Shown: piece by piece, positions 29,315-42,637 of the stretch
Layout of the letters: each line of letters begins with the position of its first letter
How positions within the stretch are numbered: the first letter of the stretch is position 1
Source of the DNA: Lysobacterales bacterium
GTDB taxonomy: Bacteria > Pseudomonadota > Gammaproteobacteria > Xanthomonadales > Rhodanobacteraceae
Assembly (NCBI GenBank): GCA_021324945.1
Contig: JAJPID010000007.1
Span: 1 to 52,094, forward strand
DNA length: 52,094 bases
Direction: 5' to 3'
Made by a program: the position numbers and the translations under genes
The notes under the pieces: model-generated
Database searches by the model: none
The model's input: the letters and a program-made list of their open reading frames with translations, nothing else
Told to the model about the DNA's origin: nothing

Positions 29315-30622
29315 TTAGCCGGTGAGTATGCGGATCAATTTGTCCCAGTCCTGATGTACCCGCGTGTCGCTGTCGCGCAGGGCGCGGATGGTCTTGGACG
29401 CGTGCATCACGGTGGTGTGGTCGCGCCCGCCGAAAGCCTCTCCGATTTCCGGCAGGCTGTGTTCGGTCAGCTCGCGCGCCAGCGCCATCGCCAATTGCCG
29501 CGGCCGCGCGAGCGACCGTTTGCGGCTTTGCGACAATAGATCGGACAAGCGCACCTGGTAGTAGTCGGCTACGGTCTTCTGGATGTTCTGGATGGTGATC
29601 GCCTGGGCGTGCACGCGCAGCAGGTCGCTCAAGGTCTCCTGCACGAACTCCAGCGAGATGTCACGGCCGAAGAAATTAGCGCGGGCCGCGACGGTATTGA
29701 GTGCGCCTTCCAGATCGCGGACGTTGGTGCGGATGCGCCGCGCCAGCAGCATGGCCACGTCCTCGGGCATGCGCATGCCGCGCATGCGCGCCTTCTCCAA
29801 CAGAATAGCGGCGCGCGTCTCGAAATCCGGCGGCTCGATTGCCACCGACAGCCCCCAACCCAAGCGCGATTTCAAACGCGGCTCCAGATTCTCCACTTCC
29901 TTCGGGTAACGGTCGCAGGTCAGGATGATCTGCTGCTTGCCTTCTACCAGCGTGTTGAAGGTGTGGAAGAACTCTTCCTGGGTCGTGTCCTTGCCACCGA
30001 AGAACTGGATGTCATCGATCAGCAGCGCATCCACCGAACGGAAACGCCGCTTGAAGTCGTCCATGTTCTTGGTGCGCAACGATTCGATCATCAGGCTGGT
30101 GAAACGTTCTGAATGCACGTACAAGAGCTTCATGCCCGGATTGCATGCGCGCATCAGATTGCCCGCCGCCTGCATCAGGTGCGTCTTGCCCAAACCCGTG
30201 CCGCCGTACAACAGCAGCGGGTTGTAGGCGCGCCCCGGGTTTTGCGCCACTTGCATGGCCGCGGCTTTGCCCAGCTGGTTGGACTTGCCCTCGACGAAAT
30301 TGTCGAAGGTGTAGTGCGGATCGAGATTGTGCGCGGGCGCAGGTTCAACGACGACGGGGTTGTCGCGAGCCGCGGTGGCGGGAGTGAGCGAACCCACTTC
30401 TAGTTTTACCGGTACCGGGTGCCCTGCCACATCGCTTAGGGCGAGTTCGATGCGCGGCAGATATTCGCCGCGCACGCGGTCGAGCGCATAGGTATTGGGC
30501 GCGAACAGGCGCAACGCGGCCCCGTCTTCGCGCGCCTGCAACGGGTGCAGCCACGTGTGCAGAACCTGCTCGCCTAGCTCGCCTTCGAGACGTTGCAGGC
30601 AGCGCCGCCACAACTCGCTCAT
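29315..30622 (-). CDS. dnaA: Chromosomal replication initiator protein DnaA
   Basis: The initiator that binds DnaA boxes and opens the origin. The 435-residue product has domain I ([19 protein letters not shown]), a short linker, the AAA+ domain with Walker [13 protein letters not shown], Walker [10 protein letters not shown] and the start [17 protein letters not shown], and the C-terminal helix-turn-helix with the signature [14 protein letters not shown]. The frame is open to 30811, but ATG 30622 aligns with known DnaA N-termini. The upstream ATG at 30733 would add 37 residues without family resemblance. It is divergent from rpmH and the first gene of dnaA-dnaN-recF-gyrB. Confidence 0.97.
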   Translation of the reverse strand: MSELWRRCLQRLEGELGEQVLHTWLHPLQAREDGAALRLFAPNTYALDRVRGEYLPRIELALSDVAGHPVPVKLEVGSLTPATAARDNPVVVEPAPAHNLDPHYTFDNFVEGKSNQLGKAAAMQVAQNPGRAYNPLLLYGGTGLGKTHLMQAAGNLMRACNPGMKLLYVHSERFTSLMIESLRTKNMDDFKRRFRSVDALLIDDIQFFGGKDTTQEEFFHTFNTLVEGKQQIILTCDRYPKEVENLEPRLKSRLGWGLSVAIEPPDFETRAAILLEKARMRGMRMPEDVAMLLARRIRTNVRDLEGALNTVAARANFFGRDISLEFVQETLSDLLRVHAQAITIQNIQKTVADYYQVRLSDLLSQSRKRSLARPRQLAMALARELTEHSLPEIGEAFGGRDHTTVMHASKTIRALRDSDTRVHQDWDKLIRILTG

Positions 30623-30746
30623 GGCAGCCCGGCAGTGGAAGGGAAGGATCGCATCGAACACCTGCGAAGCAAACAGGAAGTCTAGCAGGCTGCCGGATTG
30701 CCGCGCGCCGCGCGCAGGAGAAGGTTCGGACATGCGACAATTTGTC

Positions 30747-30776
30747 TTGACAGGAACGACCGTGCTTGCGTAGCAT
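30747..30776 (+). promoter_or_regulatory. Sigma70-type promoter of rpmH
   Basis: TTGACA (30747-30752, perfect consensus) is followed after an 18-bp spacer by TAGCAT (30771-30776). The transcript would begin near 30783, leaving a leader of about 55 bases before the rpmH ATG at 30838. Confidence 0.75.
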
Positions 30777-30837
30777 CGTCGACCTTTTTCATTCTCGGCG
30801 CTGAAGATCACATCGCGCAGCGCGACCGGAGCATTCC

Positions 30838-30972
30838 ATGAAACGCACTTTCCAACCCGGCCGGCTCAAGCGCGCCCGCACGCACGGCTTCCGTGCCCGC
30901 ATGAAAACCGCGGACGGCCGCAAGGTGCTGGCCGCCCGCCGCGCCAAGGGCCGCAAACGCCTTATTCCTTGA
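30838..30972 (+). CDS. rpmH: 50S ribosomal protein L34
   Basis: A 44-residue, very basic protein starting [20 protein letters not shown] and ending KGRKRLIP, which is unmistakable L34. It sits on the large ribosomal subunit. CCGGAGCATTCC precedes the ATG. It is divergent from dnaA and followed by rnpA, the universal bacterial neighbour, but after an unusually long 147-bp gap that holds a perfect hairpin. Confidence 0.97.
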   Translation: MKRTFQPGRLKRARTHGFRARMKTADGRKVLAARRAKGRKRLIP

Positions 30973-31038
30973 GAGTAGGGGCTCGCGGGTGGGAACGATG
31001 CTTGCTTCGATGAGCCGCATCATGCCCCCACAACCTCT

Positions 31039-31063
31039 GAAACTTTTACTGGCCAAAAGTTTC
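31039..31063 (+). repeat. Perfect 9-bp inverted repeat in the rpmH-rnpA spacer
   Basis: GAAACTTTT (31039-31047) and AAAAGTTTC (31055-31063) with a 7-base loop ACTGGCC. No T-run follows, so an intrinsic terminator is unlikely. The sequence just after it (CCCCCTCGACTCAAGAGG) resembles the palindrome region in the atpA-atpG spacer, so this may be part of a dispersed intergenic element. Confidence 0.6.
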
Positions 31064-31119
31064 CGCCCCCTCGACTCAAGAGGCCAAAGACATAGTGACG
31101 CGGCCGCCCATCGATCCGA

Positions 31120-31503
31120 ATGACCATGACGATGGGCCTGCCGCCGCAAGCGCGGCTGCGCAGCGCCGCCGACTTCGCCGCGCTACGACACGCAGCCGGC
31201 AAACTGGATACGCGCTTCTTCCTGATCCGCTACCATGCGGGCGCGACTCCGCAGCCGCGCTTGGGCTTGGCTGTATCGCGCAAGGTGTCCAAGCGCGCCG
31301 TGCAGCGCAACCGCATCAAACGCGTGGCGCGTGAATCCTTCCGCCACGCACGTGAACTTCTACCCCCACTGGATGTGCTGGTGATAGCGCGCGCGCAAGC
31401 CGCCGATGCACCGAACGACTTACTCTGCGGCGATCTCGATCGCGCGTGGCCACGCTTGAAAGCGTTGAACCGCGCGTCCGGGCCCGGCACAATCGCCGAT
31501 TGA
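31120..31503 (+). CDS. rnpA: Ribonuclease P protein component
   Basis: The protein subunit of RNase P, which matures tRNA 5' ends. The 127-residue product has the RNR signature in SRKVSKRAVQRNRIKRVARE and the N-terminal RLRSAADFAALR. Three in-frame ATGs occur at 31120, 31126 and 31132; the first is used here but the third is equally possible. The TAG at 31093 bounds the frame, so there is no overlap with rpmH. yidC follows after 45 bp. Confidence 0.93.
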   Translation: MTMTMGLPPQARLRSAADFAALRHAAGKLDTRFFLIRYHAGATPQPRLGLAVSRKVSKRAVQRNRIKRVARESFRHARELLPPLDVLVIARAQAADAPNDLLCGDLDRAWPRLKALNRASGPGTIAD

Positions 31504-31548
31504 CCTGCCGGGTGCCACGTACGCGCGCCCATCGTGAGTTCCCTCGTA

Positions 31549-33276
31549 ATGAATCAAACGCGAACCTTGCTGGTCGTGGCGCTGCTGTTTGTTGCCTGGT
31601 TGATCTGGAACCAGTGGCAGCAGGATTACGGCGTAAAGCCGCAGCAGGCCAGCGCGCAGGCGACGACGTCGGCGAGCGTCGCGTCGTCGGGAGAAGTGCC
31701 TGCAGCGAATGCTTCGGCGACCAGCGCCGAAGTGCCGGCTGCGAAAACGCCGGACTTTCCAGCGACTGCTTCGAGCGCAACGTCAGCGGCGGCTCCGCGG
31801 CAGCTGGTCATCTTGAGCAACGATGTGTTGCGGCTCACGATCGACACGCGCGGCGGCAGCATCGTGCGTGCCGATCTGCTGAAGTTTCCGAAAGAGGTAA
31901 AAGGTGACACCTCGCCGGTGCGTCTGCTGGACGACAGCGCGCAACGCTTGTTCGTGGTGCAGGATGGGTTGGTTGGCGCTTCCGGCAGCGCGGCGCCGGA
32001 TCATTTGGCGACGTTCGCACCGCAAGCCGCATCGGCCGTGCTGGCGTCCGGCGCGAACGATGTTTCGGTCGATCTAGTCTGGCGCGACGCCTCCGGCGTG
32101 CAGGTCACCAAGCGTTACAGTTTGAGCCGTGGCAGCTACATCGTGCAGTTGCAGCAGCGCATCGACAATCGAGGCGCTCGCCCTTGGAGCGGCAACGCCT
32201 ACGAGCAGATCGAGCGCGTCGAGCCGCCGCCGCCGCCCAAGCACTTCCTGGAGTTCTACGATCCCGAGCGTTCCAGTTTTCTGGGCGCGGCGTGGTACGG
32301 CCCGCAGGACAAGTTCAACAAGCTCGCCTTCGACAAGTTCGAGAAAGACCCGCTGGACCGCAGCGTGCAAGGCGGCTGGATCGCGATGATCCAACATTAT
32401 TTTTTCGCCGCGTGGATTCCGCCAGAGGGACAGAGCGAACAATTCAGCACTGCGGAATTGCCGCCCGCCTCGAATGATGGCAAGACGCGTTACCTGATCC
32501 GCACGCGCGGTCCAGGGATCACCGTGGCGCCGGGCAGCAGCGCGGTCGCGCAGGCGCGGCTGTATGTCGGGCCGAAATCGCAGAGCACGCTATCGACGAT
32601 CGCGCCAGGTCTGGAACTGACGATTGATTACGGCATTTTCACCGTGATCGCGCAGCCGCTGTTCTGGATCCTCTCCAAGTTCCACGCGTTGGTCGGCAAC
32701 TGGGGTCTGGCGATCGTGCTGCTGGTGCTGCTGATCAAGGCGGCGTTCTTCAAGCTCACCGAACAGCAATACAAGGCCGGTGCCAAGATGCGCAAGCTGC
32801 AGCCGCGCATCGCCGCGCTGAAGGAGCGCTACGGCGAGGACAAACAGAAGCAGCAACAGGCAATGATGGAGTTGTACCAGAAGGAGAAAGTCAATCCGCT
32901 GGCCGGTTGTCTGCCGACGCTAATCCAGATTCCGGTGTTCTTTGCGCTCTACTACGTATTGATGTACAGCGTGGAATTGCGCCACGCGCCGTTCTACGGC
33001 TGGATCCACGATCTCTCCGCGCCCGATCCGTATTTCATCCTGCCGGCGCTGTACACGTTGACGATGATCGCCACGCAATTCCTGACGCCGGTGCAGGGCA
33101 TGGACCCGACGCAGGCGAAGATCATGAAGGCGATGCCGATCGTGTTTGCAGTGATGTTCGCGTTCTTCCCGGCCGGCCTCACGCTTTATTACGTGATCAA
33201 CGGCCTGACCGGCGTGATCCAGCAATGGGTGATCACGCGCCGCATCGAACGCGCGGACGCGAAAGCCAGGGCTTAA
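31549..33276 (+). CDS. yidC: Membrane protein insertase YidC
   Basis: Inserts and folds inner-membrane proteins, alone or with Sec. The 575-residue product has an N-terminal anchor (TLLVVALLFVAWLIWNQW), an Ala/Ser-rich linker, a large periplasmic beta-sandwich domain (about 75-345) and the conserved C-terminal helices (NWGLAIVLLVLLIKAAFF, KEKVNPLAGCLPTLIQIPVFFALYYVL and PAGLTLYYVINGLTGVIQQW). ATG 31549 is preferred; an in-frame GTG at 31534 would add five residues. The small gene yidD, usually between rnpA and yidC, is not present. Confidence 0.96.
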   Translation: MNQTRTLLVVALLFVAWLIWNQWQQDYGVKPQQASAQATTSASVASSGEVPAANASATSAEVPAAKTPDFPATASSATSAAAPRQLVILSNDVLRLTIDTRGGSIVRADLLKFPKEVKGDTSPVRLLDDSAQRLFVVQDGLVGASGSAAPDHLATFAPQAASAVLASGANDVSVDLVWRDASGVQVTKRYSLSRGSYIVQLQQRIDNRGARPWSGNAYEQIERVEPPPPPKHFLEFYDPERSSFLGAAWYGPQDKFNKLAFDKFEKDPLDRSVQGGWIAMIQHYFFAAWIPPEGQSEQFSTAELPPASNDGKTRYLIRTRGPGITVAPGSSAVAQARLYVGPKSQSTLSTIAPGLELTIDYGIFTVIAQPLFWILSKFHALVGNWGLAIVLLVLLIKAAFFKLTEQQYKAGAKMRKLQPRIAALKERYGEDKQKQQQAMMELYQKEKVNPLAGCLPTLIQIPVFFALYYVLMYSVELRHAPFYGWIHDLSAPDPYFILPALYTLTMIATQFLTPVQGMDPTQAKIMKAMPIVFAVMFAFFPAGLTLYYVINGLTGVIQQWVITRRIERADAKARA

Positions 33277-33291
33277 GAAGCACGCGCGGTG

Positions 33292-34635
33292 ATGAACGCC
33301 GCAACCGATACCATCGTTGCGATCGCCACGCCGCCGGGTTCTGGCGGCGTCGGCATCGTGCGCATTTCCGGGCCGCGCGTGCCGCGAATCGTGCGCGAAT
33401 GGATCGGTGAACTGTCGCCGCGATTCGCCAAACTTATCGCCTTGCGTGATGCGCATGGCGAGCTGATCGATCGCGCGTTGGCGCTGTATTTCAGGGCACC
33501 GCATTCCTTCACTGGCGAACACGTGCTGGAATTGCACGCGCATGGTGCACCGATGGTGTTGGACGCGCTGCGCGCCCGCGCATGCGAGCTGGGTGCGCGG
33601 CCCGCGCGCGCAGGCGAATTTTCCGAACGCGCGTTTCTCAACGGCAAGCTCGACCTGACGCAAGCCGAAGCCATTGCCGACCTGATTGCATCGAAATCCC
33701 GGGCACAGGCGCGTGCAGCCTTGCGTTCGCTGCAAGGCGAATTCTCCTCGCGCGTGCAATCGCTGTTGCAAGCGCTGGTCGAATTGCGCGCGCACATTGA
33801 AGCGGCGATCGATTTTCCCGAAGAGGAGATCGATTTCCTCTCCGCCCCCGTTCTTTGCGCGCGCATGGACGATCTGCGCGCGCATCTGGAAGCGGTGCTG
33901 ATCCAAACGCGTCGTGGCATGCGATTGACCAATGGCCTGCACGTTGTCATCGCCGGCCGAACCAATGTCGGCAAATCCAGTCTGTTGAATGCGCTGGCTG
34001 CGGATGAGTGCGCGATCGTCACCGACATTCCCGGCACCACGCGTGATGTGTTACGCGAGGAAGTGCGGCTGGACGATATCTCGCTCACGCTAGCGGACAC
34101 CGCAGGTCTGCGCGAATCCAGCGACATCGTCGAGAGCGAAGGCGTGCGCCGTGCGCGGGTCGAACTGCAACGCGCCGATGTGGCGCTGCTGGTAACGGAT
34201 GCGGCGCATCTGCAAAACGATCTCGCGCTGCTGCGTAATCTGCCGGATTCAGTCTCACGGCTTGCCGTAATCAACAAGATCGATCTGGACGGCTCGACGC
34301 CGCGGCGCGCGATGCACCACGGGGTCGAGACGATCGCGCTATCCGCCAAAACCGGCGCAGGGTTGGATTTGTTGCGCGCCGCGTTGAAAGAACGCGCGGG
34401 CGGCAGCGATGCGGAACAGGGCACCTTCAGCGCGCGCGCGCGCCACGTGCTCGCGTTGGAGAGTGCGCAAGCTCATATCGAAGCGGCTGCGCAAAACCTG
34501 CATGAACATCGCGCAGGCGAACTGGCGGCCGAGGAATTGCGGCAAGCGCAAAAATTTCTCGGAGAGATCACCGGCGAATTCACCAGTGAGGATTTGCTTG
34601 GCGCGATCTTTTCAACCTTCTGCATCGGCAAGTGA
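33292..34635 (+). CDS. mnmE: tRNA modification GTPase MnmE
   Basis: With MnmG it adds the carboxymethylaminomethyl group to wobble U34 of certain tRNAs. The 447-residue product has the tetrahydrofolate-binding N-domain (TIVAIATPPGSGGVGIVRIS), the GTPase domain with G1 GRTNVGKSSL, G3 DTAGLRES and G4 NKID, and the C-terminal catalytic FCIGK ending. GTG 33289 directly precedes ATG 33292, and either may start. It lies 15 bp after yidC. mnmG is not in the window. Confidence 0.96.
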   Translation: MNAATDTIVAIATPPGSGGVGIVRISGPRVPRIVREWIGELSPRFAKLIALRDAHGELIDRALALYFRAPHSFTGEHVLELHAHGAPMVLDALRARACELGARPARAGEFSERAFLNGKLDLTQAEAIADLIASKSRAQARAALRSLQGEFSSRVQSLLQALVELRAHIEAAIDFPEEEIDFLSAPVLCARMDDLRAHLEAVLIQTRRGMRLTNGLHVVIAGRTNVGKSSLLNALAADECAIVTDIPGTTRDVLREEVRLDDISLTLADTAGLRESSDIVESEGVRRARVELQRADVALLVTDAAHLQNDLALLRNLPDSVSRLAVINKIDLDGSTPRRAMHHGVETIALSAKTGAGLDLLRAALKERAGGSDAEQGTFSARARHVLALESAQAHIEAAAQNLHEHRAGELAAEELRQAQKFLGEITGEFTSEDLLGAIFSTFCIGK

Positions 34636-34841
34636 AGGCAGGATGGCTTCATCCCGTGCAGGCCATGGGTGGCCGTGAACACGCGTATTCATTCCGTCCA
34701 GTACATGATGTACGTTGAGCCGGGATCCAATTGAATCGCATTCATCTCGTGCACCATTGATGCCTCAGCGTGTCTTCCGTCACCATGGCATCGCCCTGAT
34801 TCACCCTCATGCTCCATCGATCACTCGGCAAGGAGGGATTC

Positions 34842-35534
34842 ATGATCGATTTTTATTTCTGGCCGACGCCGAACGGTTACAAGATCGCGCTGTTTTTGGA
34901 AGAAACTGGCCTGCAGCACACGGTCAAGACGGTCGACATCGCCAAGGGCGAGCAGTTCGCGCCTGCGTACCTGGCGATTTCACCCAACAACAAGATGCCG
35001 GCCATCGTCGACCGCGCGCCGGCAGACGGCGGCGAACCCATCAGCGTGTTCGAATCCGGCGCGATTCTGCTGTATCTGGCCGGCAAGACGGGGTGCTTCA
35101 TTCCGGCCGATCCGCGAACGCGCATGGATTGCATCGAATGGCTGTTCTGGCAGATGGCGGGCTTGGGCCCCATGACCGGCCAGTACGGCCATTTTTTCGT
35201 CTATGCACCCGAGAAGATTCCCTACGCGATGGAACGCTACAAGAACGAAGCGGAGCGATTGCTTGGCGTGTTAAATGTGCGCCTGCGCGCCCGTGAGTTC
35301 ATCGCCGGAGATGAGTACACCGTCGCCGACATGGCCTGCTATCCATGGATCGATCCATACAAAAAGGCGCCGCTGGATTTGGCGCCCTTCCCCGAAGTGC
35401 GCCGCTGGCACGCAGCGATCGCGCAGCGGCCGGCCACGCGGCGTGCCTATGAGCGTGGCCGCGCGCTCGAGCGTGGCGGCGAAATGAGCGAAGAGGAACG
35501 CAAGATCCTGTTCGGGCAGCGCGCGCGGGAGTAG
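34842..35534 (+). CDS. Nu-class (YfcG/YghU-like) glutathione transferase
   Basis: A 230-residue GST-fold protein beginning IDFYFWPTPNGYKIALFLEE, which matches the YfcG-type active site with Thr9 and Asn11 instead of a catalytic Tyr, Ser or Cys. The FESGAILLYLAGK segment binds glutathione. Family members act as disulfide-bond oxidoreductases. A strong AAGGAGGG precedes ATG 34842, and the 11 in-frame codons upstream are excluded. It stands alone between mnmE and the atp operon. Confidence 0.9.
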   Translation: MIDFYFWPTPNGYKIALFLEETGLQHTVKTVDIAKGEQFAPAYLAISPNNKMPAIVDRAPADGGEPISVFESGAILLYLAGKTGCFIPADPRTRMDCIEWLFWQMAGLGPMTGQYGHFFVYAPEKIPYAMERYKNEAERLLGVLNVRLRAREFIAGDEYTVADMACYPWIDPYKKAPLDLAPFPEVRRWHAAIAQRPATRRAYERGRALERGGEMSEEERKILFGQRARE

Positions 35535-35626
35535 CCAGCGCCCGCTTCGTCCTCCGGATACCCATTCACCCGCGCTTCTTCGCCCCCTGCAAACCGCGTA
35601 ACCGGCTGAAAAACCGGCCCGAACGC

Positions 35627-35656
35627 TTGCGGCGCTCGGTGCGGCGCTGCTATCAT
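35627..35656 (+). promoter_or_regulatory. Sigma70-like promoter of the atp operon
   Basis: TTGCGG (35627-35632), an 18-bp spacer and TATCAT (35651-35656) lie about 50 bp upstream of the likely atpI start. No other good promoter is visible between the gst stop and atpI. The assignment rests on sequence match and position. Confidence 0.55.
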
Positions 35657-35705
35657 TTTCAGGCTTGACCATGAGGTTTTGCGGCATCGGGGCGGATCTC
35701 GAAAC

Positions 35706-36074
35706 GTGGACAACTCCCTGGCCGCAGGCAGGCGGCTCGCCTTACAAGTCGTGCTGGCGCAAGCTGCGGTGGCGGTGATTGCCGGCTTGGCGTTTCTGGT
35801 ACAGGGAGTTCAAGCGGCGGTCGCGGCGCTAGCGGCGGGGCTGCTGGTCGCGGCGGGAAACGGTCTGCTGGCGCTGCGCGTGTTCGCGCCCGCATTGGCG
35901 GGGCCCGGCGCTATGCTGGCGCGCTTCGCCTTCGGGACCTTGCTGAAATGGATCGTGGTAATCGTCGGTTTTTACCTGATCCTGGCGTACTGCAGGCTGC
36001 CGGCGCTGCCGGCGCTAATTGGTCTGGTGGCCGCGTTATTGGTCAATCTGGCGGTTCTGGGTTTCAAACGCTGA
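35706..36074 (+). CDS. atpI: ATP synthase accessory protein AtpI
   Basis: A 122-residue hydrophobic protein with four predicted membrane helices (LQVVLAQAAVAVIAGLAFLV, AVAALAAGLLVAAGNGLLAL, LLKWIVVIVGFYLILAYC, LIGLVAALLVNLAVLGF). It assists assembly of the c-ring and is the usual first gene of atp operons. GTG at 35706 is the most likely start. An in-frame TTG at 35679 would add nine residues. Confidence 0.82.
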   Translation: MDNSLAAGRRLALQVVLAQAAVAVIAGLAFLVQGVQAAVAALAAGLLVAAGNGLLALRVFAPALAGPGAMLARFAFGTLLKWIVVIVGFYLILAYCRLPALPALIGLVAALLVNLAVLGFKR

Positions 36075-36129
36075 AGACGCTTCGCGCCTGCAGCGCGCGC
36101 CGTGCGGTGCAAAGATCGAGGATGAGCGA

Positions 36130-37315
<1,186 letters not shown>

Positions 37316-37354
37316 CGCGCCACGGCGCCTTGAATCCAGGCAGGTAACACCGCA

Positions 37355-37825
37355 ATGGAAATCAATGCCACCCTGATCGGCGAAGTGATCGCGTTCCTGA
37401 TCATGATCGCGCTCACGATGAAGTTCGTCTGGCCGCCGCTGACGCGCGCGATCGAGGAGCGCCAGCAGAAGATCGCGGAAGGCCTCGAAGCCGCCGACCG
37501 CGCGCGCAAGGAACTGGCGGACGCCGATGCGCGCGTGGCCGAGGAGATCAAGGCCGCGCGTGCGGAAGCGGCGCAGATCATCGAGCGCGCCAACAATCAA
37601 GCCACGCAAATCGTGGACAAGGCGCGCACCGATGCGTTGATGGAAGCGGCCAAACTGAAAGCCGCGGCGCAAGCCGACATCGACAACATGGCGCACCGCG
37701 CGCGTGCGGAATTGCGCGGGCAGGTCGCGCAGCTTGCGGTGGCCGGCGCGGAGAAAATCCTGAAGCGCGAGATCAACGCCGATGCGCACAAGGCGCTGAT
37801 CGAGCAATTGGTCGCGGAAATCTGA
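37355..37825 (+). CDS. atpF: ATP synthase F0 subunit b
   Basis: The peripheral-stalk subunit, 156 residues. One N-terminal membrane helix ([20 protein letters not shown]) is followed by [20 protein letters not shown] and a long charged coiled coil that dimerises. Its stop overlaps the atpH start by one base (TGATG), coupling translation. Confidence 0.95.
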   Translation: MEINATLIGEVIAFLIMIALTMKFVWPPLTRAIEERQQKIAEGLEAADRARKELADADARVAEEIKAARAEAAQIIERANNQATQIVDKARTDALMEAAKLKAAAQADIDNMAHRARAELRGQVAQLAVAGAEKILKREINADAHKALIEQLVAEI

Positions 37826-38355
37826 TGGAACCGTTGACCCTCGCCCGACCCTACGCGCGCGCCGCTTTCGAGCTGGCGAACGAGCAGCAGCGCTTGAACG
37901 AATGGGCGCAGAAGCTCGCCTTCGCCGCACAGGTCGCGAGCGAGCCGCAAGTGAACGCGTTGTTCGGCGATCCGCGTATCGCGCCTACGCAACTGGCGAG
38001 TCTGTTCCTGCCACAAGGCGAAAACGAAGACACGCCGTTTGCGCGCTTCATCGCTACGCTCGCCGACAATGGCCGTTTGCGCGAGCTGCCGGAGATCGCG
38101 GCGCTGTTCGAACAGATGAAGCGCGATGCCGAACGTGTGCTGAAGGTCAACGTGCGCTCGGCCGCGAAGATCGACGAGAGCGAAATCGCGCGCCTGCGCG
38201 AAGCGCTGCAACGCCGCTTCAACCGCGAGATCGAACTGGAGCAGACGCTCGATCCCGAAGTGCTGGGCGGCGCGGTGATCGACGCCGGCGACATGGTGAT
38301 CGACGGCTCCGTGCGCGGACGGCTGGCGCGGCTGGAGATGGCGTTGGCGAGTTAG
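37825..38355 (+). CDS. atpH: ATP synthase F1 subunit delta
   Basis: A 176-residue protein joining the F1 head to the b stalk. It begins LTLARPYARAAFELA, the family signature, and ends with the conserved DPEVLGGAVIDAGDMVIDGS. It overlaps atpF by one base. A 134-bp spacer with a heptamer-built hairpin separates it from atpA. Confidence 0.95.
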   Translation: MEPLTLARPYARAAFELANEQQRLNEWAQKLAFAAQVASEPQVNALFGDPRIAPTQLASLFLPQGENEDTPFARFIATLADNGRLRELPEIAALFEQMKRDAERVLKVNVRSAAKIDESEIARLREALQRRFNREIELEQTLDPEVLGGAVIDAGDMVIDGSVRGRLARLEMALAS

Positions 38356-38358
38356 AGA

Positions 38359-38438
38359 GGTGAGTTGTGACTGGTGAGTTGTGAGTCGAAGCCCAAACCC
38401 GCTTTTTCGCTCACTACTCACTACCCACGATTCACAAA
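38359..38438. repeat. Hairpin element with arms built of 7-bp units (atpH-atpA spacer)
   Basis: The left arm reads as four contiguous heptamers GGTGAGT, TGTGACT, GGTGAGT, TGTGAGT (38359-38386). The right arm reads TCACTAC, TCACTAC, CCACGAT, TCACAAA (38411-38438), roughly the reverse complement. The arms are separated by 24 bases that include a T-run. The element fills most of the spacer between two highly expressed operon genes and leaves the atpA ribosome-binding site (AAGGAA) free. Confidence 0.7.
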
Positions 38439-38489
38439 ACGAATCACATCAGCGGGTGCGAGCAAAAGCACGCGCAAGGAACTAGAGCA

Positions 38490-40037
<1,548 letters not shown>

Positions 40038-40048
40038 CAGGCTGTTGC

Positions 40049-40120
40049 CCCCTTGAGTCAAGGGGATAGCACGTGAAGCGCGCGGGGTCGTAAAAGTGCG
40101 ACTCCACGTGCAGGACGAAA
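40049..40120. repeat. Palindromes in the atpA-atpG spacer
   Basis: CCCCTTGA (40049-40056) and TCAAGGGG (40058-40065) form a perfect 8-bp palindrome around a single G. About 25 bases on, GGGGTCG pairs with CGACTCC, bracketed by a CACGTG on either side. The region resembles the sequence at 31066-31108 in the rpmH-rnpA spacer. A purine-rich AGACG-repeating stretch follows up to the atpG start. Confidence 0.5.
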
Positions 40121-40151
40121 GACGTCAAAAGACGAAGAGAAGATTCTCCTG

Positions 40152-41066
40152 ATGGCAGGCGCAAGAGAAATCCGATCCAAGATCAAGAGCGTCGCGAACA
40201 CGCGCAAGGTGACGCGCGCGCTGGAGATGGTGTCGGCGTCGAAGATCCGCCGCGCGCAGGATCTGATGCGCGCCTCGCGCCCCTACGCCAAGCACATGCG
40301 GCGCGTGATCGCGCACATCGCGCAGGCGACCACGGATTTCCGTCATCCCGCGCTGAAGGAACGCGAAGTCAAGCGCGTGGGTTACATCATCGTCTCCACC
40401 GATCGCGGCCTGTGCGGCGGCTTGAACGCCAACCTGTTCCGCAAGCTGCTCGCCGACATCCGCGAGTGGGAGCACCAGGGCGTGGAAGTGGACGTGGTGA
40501 CGATCGGCCAGAAAGCCGCCGCGTTCTTCCGCCGCATCAAGGTCAACATGACGGCCAGCATTTCGCATCTGGGCGATCGACCCAAGATCGAAAAGCTGGC
40601 GGGCGTGATCAAGGTGATGGACGACGCCTATCTGCAGGGCAAGGTCGATCGCGTCTATCTGTGCTTCAACGATTTCGTCAACACGATGACGCAGAAGCCG
40701 CGCGTCGAAGTGCTGTTGCCGCTGCCAGCGGCGGCCAAGCAGATTGCCGAAACGCCCGCTGATGCCGAGACACCCAGCGTCGCCACTGCGGTGGTGCAGC
40801 GTGCGCACGACTGGGACTACATCTACGAACCCGAAGCCGAGCCGGTCATCAGCCACGTGTTGCAGCGCTACGTCGAAGCCTTGGTGTATCACGCGGTGCT
40901 GGAGAATCTCGCCAGCGAACACGCCGCGCGCATGGTGGCGATGAAGGCCGCATCCGACAACGCGACCAAGGCCATCGACACGCTGACGCTGATCTACAAC
41001 AAGGCGCGGCAGGCGGCGATCACGCAAGAGATTTCGGAAATCGTCGGCGGCGCGGCGGCGGTTTGA
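40152..41066 (+). CDS. atpG: ATP synthase F1 subunit gamma
   Basis: The central rotor shaft. The product has 304 residues, slightly longer than the usual ~287. The N-terminus [20 protein letters not shown] and the C-terminus [20 protein letters not shown] are the conserved coiled-coil ends. [12 protein letters not shown] is the family signature. The extra length lies in a loop around [20 protein letters not shown]. Confidence 0.96.
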   Translation: MAGAREIRSKIKSVANTRKVTRALEMVSASKIRRAQDLMRASRPYAKHMRRVIAHIAQATTDFRHPALKEREVKRVGYIIVSTDRGLCGGLNANLFRKLLADIREWEHQGVEVDVVTIGQKAAAFFRRIKVNMTASISHLGDRPKIEKLAGVIKVMDDAYLQGKVDRVYLCFNDFVNTMTQKPRVEVLLPLPAAAKQIAETPADAETPSVATAVVQRAHDWDYIYEPEAEPVISHVLQRYVEALVYHAVLENLASEHAARMVAMKAASDNATKAIDTLTLIYNKARQAAITQEISEIVGGAAAV

Positions 41067-41070
41067 AACC

Positions 41071-42628
<1,558 letters not shown>

Positions 42629-42637
42629 GGAATCGGA

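Noticed and set aside
38359-38438. CRISPR-like repeats
   Set aside because: The units are 7 bp, contiguous and inverted between arms, without spacers.
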